DNA of 8,686 nt, taken from the NCBI GenBank assembly GCA_013817655.1, contig JACDCJ010000070.1, positions 1 to 8,686 on the forward strand. Reading direction: 5' to 3'. Positions within the stretch are counted from its first letter, which is position 1. The number at the start of each line of letters is the position of its first letter. The notes below the pieces were generated by a model that was not told the origin of the DNA, made no database searches, and was given only the letters and a program-made list of their open reading frames with translations. Below, piece after piece: positions 1 to 6,608 of this stretch. The DNA is from Actinosomnolentus pattersoniae (SeqCode). Lineage in GTDB: Bacteria > Actinomycetota > UBA4738. The translations under genes and the position numbers were made by a program.

Positions 1-199
1 CCTTGTGCCGATGGAACGGCTCGAAGATGTAGCGGTACTCGTTGCGGTAGTTGATGATGTCCGCCACCCAGGTTGTGCCGCTCCGGCCGCTGCCGGCCAG
101 GAACACGCTGTTGCGGTGGTCCCGATCGCGATCCACGTAGAGCTGCCCCGCCAGCCGCCGCCCCACCTGACCGAGCGCCGAGTCGCCGAGCGTCTTCAT
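1..199 (-). CDS. Sulfotransferase family protein, N-terminal part (cut by window edge)
   Basis: Only the first 66 codons are inside the window; the gene continues past the left edge. Residues 35-44 read AGSGRSGTTW, the 5'-phosphosulfate-binding loop of PAPS-dependent sulfotransferases, followed by ADIINYRNEYRYIFEPFH, which closely matches the same region of the gene just upstream. Such enzymes transfer sulfate from PAPS to hydroxyl or amino groups of sugars, lipids or small molecules; the acceptor cannot be told from this fragment. The ATG at 199-197 overlaps the TGA of the upstream sulfotransferase (198-196) as ATGA, so translation is probably coupled. A Shine-Dalgarno GGAGG lies at 207-211 on the minus strand, 7 bases from the ATG, which supports this start. 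The 3'-phosphate-binding motif would lie outside the window. Confidence 0.85.
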   Translation of the reverse strand, partial: MKTLGDSALGQVGRRLAGQLYVDRDRDHRNSVFLAGSGRSGTTWVADIINYRNEYRYIFEPFHRHK

Positions 200-1203
200 C
201 GCGAAACCTCCCCGGACAGCGCCCCGGAGGCGGCGTCGAGCTTCGGAAGGGGGTCGGCTCCGTAGATCCGGTCGAGGCCGAACGCCCCGAGAAGCTCTTC
301 GGCCCTGGCCACGTCCTCGTCGCTGACCTTCTTCCGCCAGCTCTCAACCAACGACTCGCCGGAGACGATCGCGCTCGTCTTCCGGCTGACCGCCGACGGC
401 TTCGACAGGTTGGCCATGGCGGCGGGGTCGAACGGCTTGCCCAGAAACGAGAACATCCGCTCGATCTCTCTCGCCGGATCCACGCAGAAGTGCTCGTAGA
501 ACGCCACGTGGACGTCTCCCGGACGATACTGCCGCAGGGGGACGTAATTCTCGATGCACCAGAGCAGGACGTGCTGGTCGAAGCGCTCCGTGGTGGACGA
601 CATGAGGTCACGAAAGGGCTCGAGGTGGTCCTCCATCAACGGCGCCTGGGACAGGAAGTCACCCAGGTCCAGATGCCAATTCCATTTGAGATCGAGCTGG
701 GAATTGACGACGGCGCAGGGATGGCGCAGGAGCAGGATGATCGGGACCTGGGGGAAATGGGAGGAGATCCACCCAAGCAGAAGGTTGCCGCGCACCTCCT
801 TCACCAGGCGCCTCGAAGCGACCCGCTTGCGGTTGTACTTGTCGGTCCAGACGCTCCGCACCCGGCCGGAGAGGATGTCCGTGGCGGGCAGGAGGTATGC
901 CGGATCGTCGTTTTCCGGCCGCAGGTACTGACGAGGCCGGAAGCCCCGGGTGGACGCCAGTCGGTTCGGGTGGAAGGGCTCGAAGATGTAGCGGTACTCG
1001 TTGCGGTAGTTGAGGATGTCCGAGATCCACGTGGTGCCGGCGCGGGCGCTGCCGGCCAGGAGGACCGTCCCGGACGGACCCGATCCGCGGTCGACGTACA
1101 TCTGGCCAACAATGCGCGTGTTGAGCCTTCCAAAGAAGTTTCCGCCGAAGAGCTTTCGGCGCAGGTATTCGCGTCTCCCGCCCGGTCGTGTGGGGCTCGG
1201 CAA
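196..1203 (-). CDS. Sulfotransferase family protein
   Basis: This probably encodes a cytoplasmic PAPS-dependent sulfotransferase of 335 residues, a usual length for the family. Counting from a TTG start at 1203, residues 50-59 (AGSARAGTTW) form the 5'-phosphosulfate loop, and residues 160-169 (RHPCAVVNSQ) form the 3'-phosphate-binding segment with its usual Arg and Ser. The loop has Ala where the neighbouring paralogue and most relatives have Ser (RSGTT), a mild deviation. The open frame extends up to an ATG at 1410, but that would run through the divergent promoter region and into the opposite gene, and the extra residues look non-coding. The TTG at 1203 has CGGAG 6 bases upstream and gives an N-terminus like that of the paralogue. 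The next in-frame ATG (residue 35) would trim the protein just before the phosphosulfate loop. The acceptor is unknown; the secreted glycan-type neighbours suggest a surface polymer, which is inference. Confidence 0.85.
   Translation of the reverse strand: MPSPTRPGGRREYLRRKLFGGNFFGRLNTRIVGQMYVDRGSGPSGTVLLAGSARAGTTWISDILNYRNEYRYIFEPFHPNRLASTRGFRPRQYLRPENDDPAYLLPATDILSGRVRSVWTDKYNRKRVASRRLVKEVRGNLLLGWISSHFPQVPIILLLRHPCAVVNSQLDLKWNWHLDLGDFLSQAPLMEDHLEPFRDLMSSTTERFDQHVLLWCIENYVPLRQYRPGDVHVAFYEHFCVDPAREIERMFSFLGKPFDPAAMANLSKPSAVSRKTSAIVSGESLVESWRKKVSDEDVARAEELLGAFGLDRIYGADPLPKLDAASGALSGEVSR
207..213 (-). promoter_or_regulatory. Ribosome binding site of the partial sulfotransferase
   Basis: The minus strand reads GGGGAGG here, 7 bases before the ATG at 199. 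It lies inside the 3' end of the upstream sulfotransferase gene, so the downstream gene has its own ribosome site as well as the ATGA overlap. Confidence 0.6.
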
Positions 1204-1209
1204 GCTGGT

Positions 1210-1214
1210 CTCCG
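1210..1214 (-). promoter_or_regulatory. Ribosome binding site supporting the TTG start
   Basis: The minus strand reads CGGAG, 6 bases before the TTG at 1203. No ATG or GTG start lies in frame between the far-upstream ATG at 1410 and the ATG at residue 35, so this site decides the start of the sulfotransferase. Confidence 0.5.
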
Positions 1215-1315
1215 TTGTCGGGGGAATCTGCCCGGCGGGCGCCCAGTATACGGGGGCCGCTCCGCCGCTCGGCCTTGGAAACAGCCGGCCCTCCGGCGCG
1301 GGACGTGGACTTTCG

Positions 1316-1350
1316 GGGCGAACGCAGTCATATATACTGCGAGTTCGCCC
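1316..1350. promoter_or_regulatory. Operator-like palindrome with embedded -10 element between divergent genes
   Basis: The left arm at 1316-1328 (GGGCGAACGCAGT) pairs with the right arm at 1336-1350 (ACTGCGAGTTCGCCC). All 13 pairs are complementary if two extra bases (AG or GA, about 1342-1343) are looped out. The 7-base centre is AT-rich (CATATAT). TATACT at 1333-1338, a 5 of 6 match to a sigma70-type -10, spans the centre and the right arm. No good -35 is visible; TTTCGG at 1311-1316 is poor. The site lies 42 bases before the GTG of the oxidase operon and in the gap to the divergent sulfotransferase genes. It could be a repressor or activator operator over the promoter, or a hairpin in the 5' leader. 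It has no T-run and faces no gene end, so it is not a terminator. Confidence 0.5.
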
Positions 1351-1377
1351 GGCCGCGAGGCGGGGCCCCAGCCGCCC

Positions 1378-1384
1378 AAGGAGG
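1378..1384 (+). promoter_or_regulatory. Strong ribosome binding site of the copper oxidase
   Basis: AAGGAGG lies 7 bases before the GTG at 1392. It fixes that GTG as the start rather than the in-frame ATG at 1188, which would add 68 residues of promoter-region translation ahead of the signal peptide. Confidence 0.8.
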
Positions 1385-1391
1385 AGTTCCT

Positions 1392-2846
1392 GTGAGGCCA
1401 CGCCGCTCATCCATCCTGACCGTTGCTACCTCGCTGCTCCTGACGCTTGGTTTGTCCCTGGGTGCCATTTCCGTAGGCACGATCGAGGGGCCCGGGGAGG
1501 TCGGGCAGTGGAGCGCACCGATCGACGTGGGCGTGATCGGGATCCATGCGGCCTTGCTGCCCAATGGGAAGGTCCTCCTCTTCGAGCACATCTACACCCA
1601 GGGGGACGGAAACCTTGCCAAGGTCTTCGACCCGGTGACCCGGCAGGTCACCGACGTGACCCTTCCCTATCAGCGGAACATCTTCTGCGGGGGCCACGCC
1701 TTCCTCCCGAACGGACAACTCCTGATATCCGGCGGCGAGGTCAATCTCGAGCCGGGGGGGGAGGTCGGAGAGGGCACGCCGGACTCAACATTGTTCGACT
1801 GGACGACGAACACGTGGACGGAGACGGACCGCATGTCCTACGCGCGCTGGTACCCGACGAACACCGTGTTGGGCGATGGATCTCAGCTCGTGTTCTCGGG
1901 CCGCGACGAACGGGGCCAGGAGCGGATCAAGCAGGTCGAGCGATACAATCCCGCGACGGAGTCCTACACCACGCTTCCGCCCTCGGCGGATCAGGACACC
2001 AACGGGCTGTATCCGCGGACGCTGCTCACCACCGACGGGAAGGTCTTTCTCGCGGGTCCCGACCGGAACACCCGTATGTTCGATCCATCCACCGATACCT
2101 GGGCGGCCGTCGACAAGATCAACCACGGCCGGCGAGAGGCGGGCGGAGTGGTGATGCTCCCCGACCTGCACACGGTGCTGACCGCGGGCGGCAGCTCCGC
2201 CAATAGCGCCGAGACAATCGACCTGAACGACGCTTCGCCGCAGTGGCAGTACACCGATTCGATGGCCTACGTTCGGAACCACGGCAACTACACGCTGCTC
2301 GCCGACGGGACCGTCCTGGCCACCGGTGGCGGCACCGACCCGCTGCCAGGGCCGCCCGCGCTGGAGGCCGAGCTCTACGATCCGTCCACCGGAATGTGGT
2401 CCACGATGGCCGCGCAGCAGGTCGACCGGCAGTACCATTCGAGCGCGGTCCTGCTCCCCGACGGCCGGGTCCTCTCCGCCGGCGATGATGACGGGCTGCC
2501 GGGTGAGATGACCACGGTCGAGATCTACAGCCCCCCCTACCTGTTCCGGGGCCCGCGGCCGAAGATCAAGTCGGCTCCGGCCTCGATCGGCTACCGCGAC
2601 GACTTTCTGGTTCGAAGCAGGCAGGCGGCCGAGATCCAGCGCGTGGCGCTAATCCGGCCCACGGCCACCACCCACGGATACAACATGGACCAGCGCTACG
2701 TGAACCTCGACTTCAGCCTCGTGAACGGAAACCTGGCAGTGGATTCCCCCGCGAACGGCAACATCGCGCCCCCCGGCTATTACATGCTGGTAATCGTCAA
2801 CGGGAACGGAGTCCCGGCGGTCGCCAGGTTCGTGCACCTGGACTGA
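1392..2846 (+). CDS. Exported copper radical oxidase (glyoxal/galactose oxidase type, kelch plus DUF1929 domains)
   Basis: The 484-residue protein begins with a signal peptide (VRPRRSSILTVATSLLLTLG, cleavage near residue 25-30). A kelch-type seven-bladed propeller follows, with repeated LLPNGKVLLF/LLPDGRVLSAG units, and then a C-terminal Ig-like DUF1929 domain from about residue 390. Mononuclear copper radical oxidases oxidise aldehydes or primary alcohols, including sugar alcohol groups, to acids or aldehydes and release H2O2. All expected cofactor residues are visible: Cys99 (FCGGH) and Tyr154 (ARWYPT) for the Cys-Tyr crosslink, Tyr348-His349 (QYHSS), and His428 (TTHGYNMDQR) as copper ligands. 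The RWY context and the lack of a Trp about 18 residues after Tyr154 (the stacking Trp290 of galactose oxidase) point to the glyoxal oxidase branch. The N-terminal carbohydrate-binding domain of fungal galactose oxidase is absent. It is the first gene of an operon; the phosphoesterase starts 9 bases after its stop. The fold and cofactor set are secure, the substrate is not. Confidence 0.88.
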   Translation: MRPRRSSILTVATSLLLTLGLSLGAISVGTIEGPGEVGQWSAPIDVGVIGIHAALLPNGKVLLFEHIYTQGDGNLAKVFDPVTRQVTDVTLPYQRNIFCGGHAFLPNGQLLISGGEVNLEPGGEVGEGTPDSTLFDWTTNTWTETDRMSYARWYPTNTVLGDGSQLVFSGRDERGQERIKQVERYNPATESYTTLPPSADQDTNGLYPRTLLTTDGKVFLAGPDRNTRMFDPSTDTWAAVDKINHGRREAGGVVMLPDLHTVLTAGGSSANSAETIDLNDASPQWQYTDSMAYVRNHGNYTLLADGTVLATGGGTDPLPGPPALEAELYDPSTGMWSTMAAQQVDRQYHSSAVLLPDGRVLSAGDDDGLPGEMTTVEIYSPPYLFRGPRPKIKSAPASIGYRDDFLVRSRQAAEIQRVALIRPTATTHGYNMDQRYVNLDFSLVNGNLAVDSPANGNIAPPGYYMLVIVNGNGVPAVARFVHLD

Positions 2847-2850
2847 GGAG
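2845..2850 (+). promoter_or_regulatory. Ribosome binding site of the phosphoesterase
   Basis: GAGGAG overlaps the TGA stop of the oxidase and sits 5 bases before the GTG at 2856. This fixes the start of the second operon gene and shows how closely the two genes are packed. Confidence 0.65.
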
Positions 2851-2855
2851 CTGAC

Positions 2856-4247
2856 GTGACACGGGGGGCAACCCGGCGAGCCCGTCCGATCGGACGAAGG
2901 GTGAGCCGGCGCCCCGCCGTCGCCGTGGTGGCGCTCCTCTCGCTTCTCCTGGGCGGCGCTTCCCTGCGGGCAGTTCGCGCCGGCGGGTCCCCGATCGAGC
3001 ACGTGGTGATCATCTACATGGAGAACCACTCGTTCGACAACGTCCTGGCCCGCCTGTGCGTTCGCGACCGACGCTGCGACGGGGCGCTGTCGGGCGAGAC
3101 GAGCGACGGGACCATCGTGCCGCTGCGAAGGGCCGACGACATCGTCCCGGGGATGTCCCACGGAGTCGAGACCCAGCAGACGATCATCAACGGCGGCGGG
3201 ATGAACGGCTGGGACCTCATCAAGGGGTGCGCCCCCGACACCGGATACTCGTGTTACCAGGGGTTCTATCCGGAGCAGATCCCCACCCTGTCCGCGCTCG
3301 CCCGCGCCTACGTCATCTCCGACCGCACCTTCCAGATGGATCCGATCCCCACCTTCGGAGCGCATCTGGAGCTGGTCGCGGCGCAGCTCGCGGGGTTCAA
3401 GGGAGAGCACCCGGAGAGCTCTCCGAGCGAACAGCAACATCCGGACGAGGTCCAGGCGAAGGGCTGGGGATGCGACAGCAACCGATTCGCCCCCTGGGCG
3501 GCCGCCCCGGGTGATCCGTACGTCTGGCCCCCGGCGTGCGTGCCCGCGCCCGACGGGTCGGGTCCGGTCACGGACTCACCAGTGCGGTGGGTCCCGACCA
3601 TCATGAACCGGATGGACCAGGCCGGCCTCAGCTGGAAGATCTACGCGCCGCAGGAACAGGACGAGGGATACATCTGGGCGACGTGTCCGTACTTCTCCGA
3701 GTGCCTCAACGGACCGCAGAGAGAGAACTACCTCCCCTACCAGGACTTCGCCCCGGCCGCCGGGGCGGGCGACCTGCCAAACCTCTCGATCCTGCTCCCC
3801 GACATGGACGTGTCCCAGCACAACCACATGTCCATGCTCGTCGGCGACAACTGGCTGGCAGAGCAGGTGAACGCGATCATGAGCGGGCCCGATTGGGAGT
3901 CGACCGCCGTCTTCATCACGTATGACGACTGCGGCTGCTTCTACGATCACGTGGCCCCGCCGCCCGGGCTCGGCCTTCGGGTACCCATGGTGATCGTGAG
4001 CCCTTATGCCAAACCCCGGTTCACGGACTCGACCCAGGCCTCCTACGCCTCGATGCTCGCCTTCACCGAGCACAACTTCGGGCTCGAGCCCCTGTGGATC
4101 AGCGACGCGACCGCATACGACTACGCCAACAGCTTCGACTACTCGCAGAAGCCCCTCGGCTCGATCGAACTCAGAACGCGGCCCGTCCCGGCACGGGTGA
4201 CGGAATGGGTGAGAGACCATCCCTCGGACCCGGACGATCCCACGTGA
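2856..4247 (+). CDS. Exported phosphoesterase of the phospholipase C/acid phosphatase family
   Basis: The 463-residue protein matches the phosphoesterase family that includes bacterial phospholipase C and acid phosphatase AcpA, which hydrolyse phosphomonoesters or phosphodiesters outside the cytoplasm. The N-terminus has an Arg-rich stretch and SRRPAV (residues 17-22) before a hydrophobic core, a plausible Tat signal, as is usual for this family. The hallmark YMENHSFDN sits at residues 54-62, with Glu56-Asn57 as expected metal ligands. Further conserved features are QHNHMS (His322, His324), the ITYDDCGCFYDH block (Asp357-Asp358, His365) and RVPMVIVSPYAKP near residue 376. Length and motif order fit a complete enzyme. 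It lies between the copper oxidase and a TolB-like propeller, with which it shares a 4-base overlap. Several extra cysteines (such as LCVRDRRC, DDCGC) suit an exported protein. Whether it prefers phospholipids, teichoic-type polymers or small phosphates cannot be read from the sequence. Confidence 0.87.
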   Translation: MTRGATRRARPIGRRVSRRPAVAVVALLSLLLGGASLRAVRAGGSPIEHVVIIYMENHSFDNVLARLCVRDRRCDGALSGETSDGTIVPLRRADDIVPGMSHGVETQQTIINGGGMNGWDLIKGCAPDTGYSCYQGFYPEQIPTLSALARAYVISDRTFQMDPIPTFGAHLELVAAQLAGFKGEHPESSPSEQQHPDEVQAKGWGCDSNRFAPWAAAPGDPYVWPPACVPAPDGSGPVTDSPVRWVPTIMNRMDQAGLSWKIYAPQEQDEGYIWATCPYFSECLNGPQRENYLPYQDFAPAAGAGDLPNLSILLPDMDVSQHNHMSMLVGDNWLAEQVNAIMSGPDWESTAVFITYDDCGCFYDHVAPPPGLGLRVPMVIVSPYAKPRFTDSTQASYASMLAFTEHNFGLEPLWISDATAYDYANSFDYSQKPLGSIELRTRPVPARVTEWVRDHPSDPDDPT

Positions 4248-5134
4248 CGCCCCTCCGAACCGCCGTCATCGTTCTGGTCGCCGCCACCGCCGCGGGAGGA
4301 GTCTTCGCTCCGTCGGCCCTGCCCCGCACGAACGGAAGGATCGCCTTCCAGACGAACCGTCAGGGAGACAACGAGGTCTTCACCATGAACGCGGACGGCT
4401 CGGGCCAGACGGCCGTCAGCAACAACCCTTACAGTGACTTCGCTCCGGTCTGGTCTCCAAACGGCAAGAAGATCGCCTTCGTATCCAACCGGGATGGAAA
4501 CTTCGAGATCTACAGCATGAGGGCCGACGGATCACGGCAACGCCGCCTCACGAACGATCCCAACGCCGATGTGGACCCGGCCTGGTCCCCCGACGGGAGC
4601 AGGATCGCCTTCGTCTCCAACCGTGTGGGGTTCCAGAACGACATCTACGTCATGCAGGAGAGCGGCGCGAGCGTCGTGAGGCTCACCACGAGCGCCGGGC
4701 ACGAGGGCTCCCCCGCCTGGGAACCGAACGGCTCGCGGATCGCGTTCGACTTCACCGCGATCGGCGCCCGGACGCAGATCTGGTTGATGAACGCCGATGG
4801 AGGCAACCGCACGCTCCTCATCGAGTCGGCCAGGTCGAACTTCCAGCCCACGTGGTCGCCCGACGGTGATCGCATTGCCTTCACGAGCGATCGGGACGAC
4901 GACCACGAGGTCTACACCGCGAACGTCGGCGAACCGCTGAACGAGACGAACCTGACGAACAACCCGGCCAACGACTACGGTCCCGCCTGGTCTCCCGACG
5001 GCTCGCGGATCGCGTTCGCGACGGACCGCAATCTGTACGTGGAGATCTTCCTAATGGACGCCGCGGACGGTACGGGGGCGGTGCGGATCGCGGAGGGCCC
5101 GGGCTCCTCCCAGCCGGCCTGGGAGCCTGCCTGA
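4244..5134 (+). CDS. Exported TolB-like six-bladed beta-propeller protein (PD40 repeats)
   Basis: This encodes 296 residues: a signal peptide (MTPLRTAVIVLVAATAAGGV) followed by six WD40-like PD40 repeats, each carrying a form of SRIAFVSNRDG...IYxMxADG...RLT...PAWSPDG. Repeats begin near residues 31, 75, 119, 164, 209 and 254, a 44-45 residue period, and the last ends in PAWEPA so that the first can close the ring. Such propellers are binding or scaffold modules resembling the C-terminal half of TolB; no TolB N-terminal domain is present and no Tol-Pal genes are nearby, so it should not be called tolB. The GTG at 4244 overlaps the preceding TGA (GTGA), suggesting coupled translation. Upstream in-frame ATGs at 4094 and 4205 would bury the signal peptide and were rejected. 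It may bind a product or partner of the two enzymes before it, which is inference. Confidence 0.85.
   Translation: MTPLRTAVIVLVAATAAGGVFAPSALPRTNGRIAFQTNRQGDNEVFTMNADGSGQTAVSNNPYSDFAPVWSPNGKKIAFVSNRDGNFEIYSMRADGSRQRRLTNDPNADVDPAWSPDGSRIAFVSNRVGFQNDIYVMQESGASVVRLTTSAGHEGSPAWEPNGSRIAFDFTAIGARTQIWLMNADGGNRTLLIESARSNFQPTWSPDGDRIAFTSDRDDDHEVYTANVGEPLNETNLTNNPANDYGPAWSPDGSRIAFATDRNLYVEIFLMDAADGTGAVRIAEGPGSSQPAWEPA
4334..5131 (+). repeat. Six tandem PD40 propeller repeats (about 132-135 bp each)
   Basis: Protein-level tandem repeats in the TolB-like gene. Each unit contains RIAF, an acidic loop, DG, and W-S/E-P-D/N-G. The six units are diverged at DNA level but in register, which fits an old internal duplication kept under protein-level selection. 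Confidence 0.8.
5107..5125 (+). other. Small perfect hairpin at the end of the TolB-like gene
   Basis: CTCCCAG (5107-5113) pairs with CTGGGAG (5119-5125) around a 5-base loop. There is no T-run, so it is a poor intrinsic terminator. Its right arm contains GGGAG, the only Shine-Dalgarno-like sequence before the broken downstream gene, so it could have masked that site. It may equally be chance in GC-rich coding DNA. Confidence 0.25.
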
Positions 5135-5135
5135 G

Positions 5136-5440
5136 ATTACCGCGCGCTCGATCTCCCGCCCCCTCTTCGTTATCGCTCTCCTGTCCACGCTTCTGGCCAC
5201 GGCCGTGTCTTCGGGGGCCGACGAGGTGAGGCCTTCCCCGCCCCCCGCGCCGAAGGGCATCGGGTGGATCGCGTTCACGAGCGACCGGGACGGCAACAAC
5301 GAGATCTACCGCATGGAAGTTCGACGGCTCGGCGCAGACCAACCTGACGAACGACGCCGATACGCCTCGTCCCCCGGCCGGTGCCCGCCTGGCAGCGGGA
5401 GTACATGCGGCTGCACCCACCCCTGGACGAGTTCACCTAG
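5136..5440 (+). pseudogene. Degraded TolB-like (PD40) propeller gene
   Basis: Directly after the TolB-like stop, a frame reads ITARSISRPLFVIALLSTLL..., a clear signal peptide. It continues to GIGWIAFTSDRDGNNEIYRM, a PD40 blade like those of the previous gene. The position where a start is expected (5136-5138) is ATT, one base from ATG. After the codon at 5313-5315 the match continues only in the +1 frame (KFDGSAQTNLTNDADT from 5317), so there is one extra base near 5315-5316. Around 5362-5380, next to a run of five C, a third frame takes over with near-uniform G/C third positions (VPAWQREYMRLHPPLDEFT) and ends at TAG 5438-5440. Only one blade remains where about six would be expected. I read it as a decayed paralogue of the preceding gene, the former fourth operon member. 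Assembly errors could produce the shifts but not the missing blades. Confidence 0.6.
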
Positions 5441-5456
5441 CCCTGCGGCCCCGGCC

Positions 5457-6608
5457 TCAGAAGCTCGTAGCCAGGAGGACCTCGCGCAACCACGTCAGCC
5501 CGGTGGGCGAGCGGCTCATCAGGTGTCCCGTATCCGGTACCGATCTGGCGTCCAGGGAGAGCGAGCTGCCCTCCAACCGATCGATGAAGAAGGCGGCATG
5601 GGTCGGGCCTCCCGTCTCGTCGCGCTCGCCGAACAGAAACACCAGCCGGGTGTCGGGATACTCGTAGTCGCTTCCCCCCGAATCGACGCTGTCGCGGTTC
5701 CACGCATCGGTGAAGGATTCGTCCTGGCGCGCGCAGGGGCCGTCGCCGCCGAAGTAGCCGTAGGAAGCGTCCATGATCGGCGTCGAGTAGCTCGTGAACC
5801 ACAGGTCCCGATCACCCTCCCGAAGGCAACCCACCGCCAGCGCGGCGTGCGGCGGGCCCCCGCTCGGCACCACGACGTCCAGGATCCCGTCCAGCCCGTA
5901 GTGGGTCAGCGCGTACGAGATCTGAGAGGCGCCGCCGCTGTCCCCCGCGAGGCAGAAGCCACAGACGCCGGGGTCCTGTTCGGGAACGGATAGGCTCTCG
6001 TAGACCGTGTCGTGAACCCAGCGTATGACCGTGGAGGAGCGGCACGCCAGCCGGGCCGGCCCAACTTCCTCGCCCGGTGCGGCCTCCAGCCAGGAATCGT
6101 GCCAGTTGACCAGAACGACCGCGAGCCCTTCGCCGCGTAGATCATCGAAGAAGGCCTGCGTGGTACTGCCGCGGAACAGCCCCCACTTGGTCGTGCCTCG
6201 CCCGGCGCTGAAGAACATGACCATTCCCCTCGGCGGACCGTCGGCGGACTGGACGGTCAATCCTCCCGCTGCGTCCTCTCGCACCTCGGGACAGCCAACC
6301 GAGAACTCCAGCTCGCACTCCTTTCCGACGGGGCAGTCCGCGGAGCCGGAGAGGACGGAGAGCTCCCCGAGCGGGAGCGCCTCCGTGGCGGGCGAGGGCG
6401 TCGATCCGGTCGGAGACGAAGAGGGGTTCGTCGGGGGAAGAGAGGTCGTCGGCGGGGTGGGGGCGTCCGACCCACGGGACCGGTCGCCGGTCCGCCTGGG
6501 CCGGACCCGATCGGGAGTGAGGGCGTCTCCCCCGCAGGCGACCGCCAGGACCACGAGGACCACCGAGAGCGCACCGAGCCGGAGGGCGGGCCGCACCATA
6601 CCCTTCAT
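5457..6608 (-). CDS. Lipoprotein alpha/beta-hydrolase
   Basis: The 383-residue protein has a lipoprotein signal (ALSVVLVVLAVAC; LAVAC lipobox, Cys25). A Pro/Ser/Thr-rich tether follows to about residue 78, then an alpha/beta-hydrolase-like domain from about residue 125. The nucleophile elbow is GDSGG with Ser224 (FCLAGDSGGASQISYAL). A likely acid is Asp330 in VFLFGERD, and the base is His362 in VPDTGHLM, the expected order and spacing for a Ser-Asp-His triad. Substrates of such enzymes are esters or related bonds; no subfamily can be named. Eight or more cysteines in the mature part (such as DCPVGKEC, CGFC) suggest disulfides outside the membrane. The ATG at 6608 is used; a second ATG at 6599 is possible, and no strong ribosome site separates them. 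It lies 79 bases after the PQQ-like gene on the same strand, so may share its transcript. It converges with the broken TolB-like gene, with only 16 bases between stops. Confidence 0.78.
   Translation of the reverse strand: MKGMVRPALRLGALSVVLVVLAVACGGDALTPDRVRPRRTGDRSRGSDAPTPPTTSLPPTNPSSSPTGSTPSPATEALPLGELSVLSGSADCPVGKECELEFSVGCPEVREDAAGGLTVQSADGPPRGMVMFFSAGRGTTKWGLFRGSTTQAFFDDLRGEGLAVVLVNWHDSWLEAAPGEEVGPARLACRSSTVIRWVHDTVYESLSVPEQDPGVCGFCLAGDSGGASQISYALTHYGLDGILDVVVPSGGPPHAALAVGCLREGDRDLWFTSYSTPIMDASYGYFGGDGPCARQDESFTDAWNRDSVDSGGSDYEYPDTRLVFLFGERDETGGPTHAAFFIDRLEGSSLSLDARSVPDTGHLMSRSPTGLTWLREVLLATSF

Noticed and set aside
73..1395. Open frame of 440 codons on the plus strand
   Set aside because: It is antisense to both sulfotransferases, which have clear PAPS motifs, and its product is low-complexity Arg/Gly/Val-rich sequence.
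1204..1410. N-terminal extension of the sulfotransferase up to an ATG at 1410
   Set aside because: It would cross the divergent promoter region and enter the oxidase gene; the residues resemble no sulfotransferase, and the TTG at 1203 has a ribosome site.
5441..5456. Bidirectional terminator between the converging genes
   Set aside because: The 16-base gap is GC-rich, but I see no stable hairpin with a T-run on either strand.
5922..5951. GDSGG motif as a trypsin-like serine protease active site
   Set aside because: There is no upstream catalytic His or Asp in a trypsin context. The strand-elbow-helix setting, a following GERD and a late GH fit an alpha/beta-hydrolase with G-x-S-x-G.
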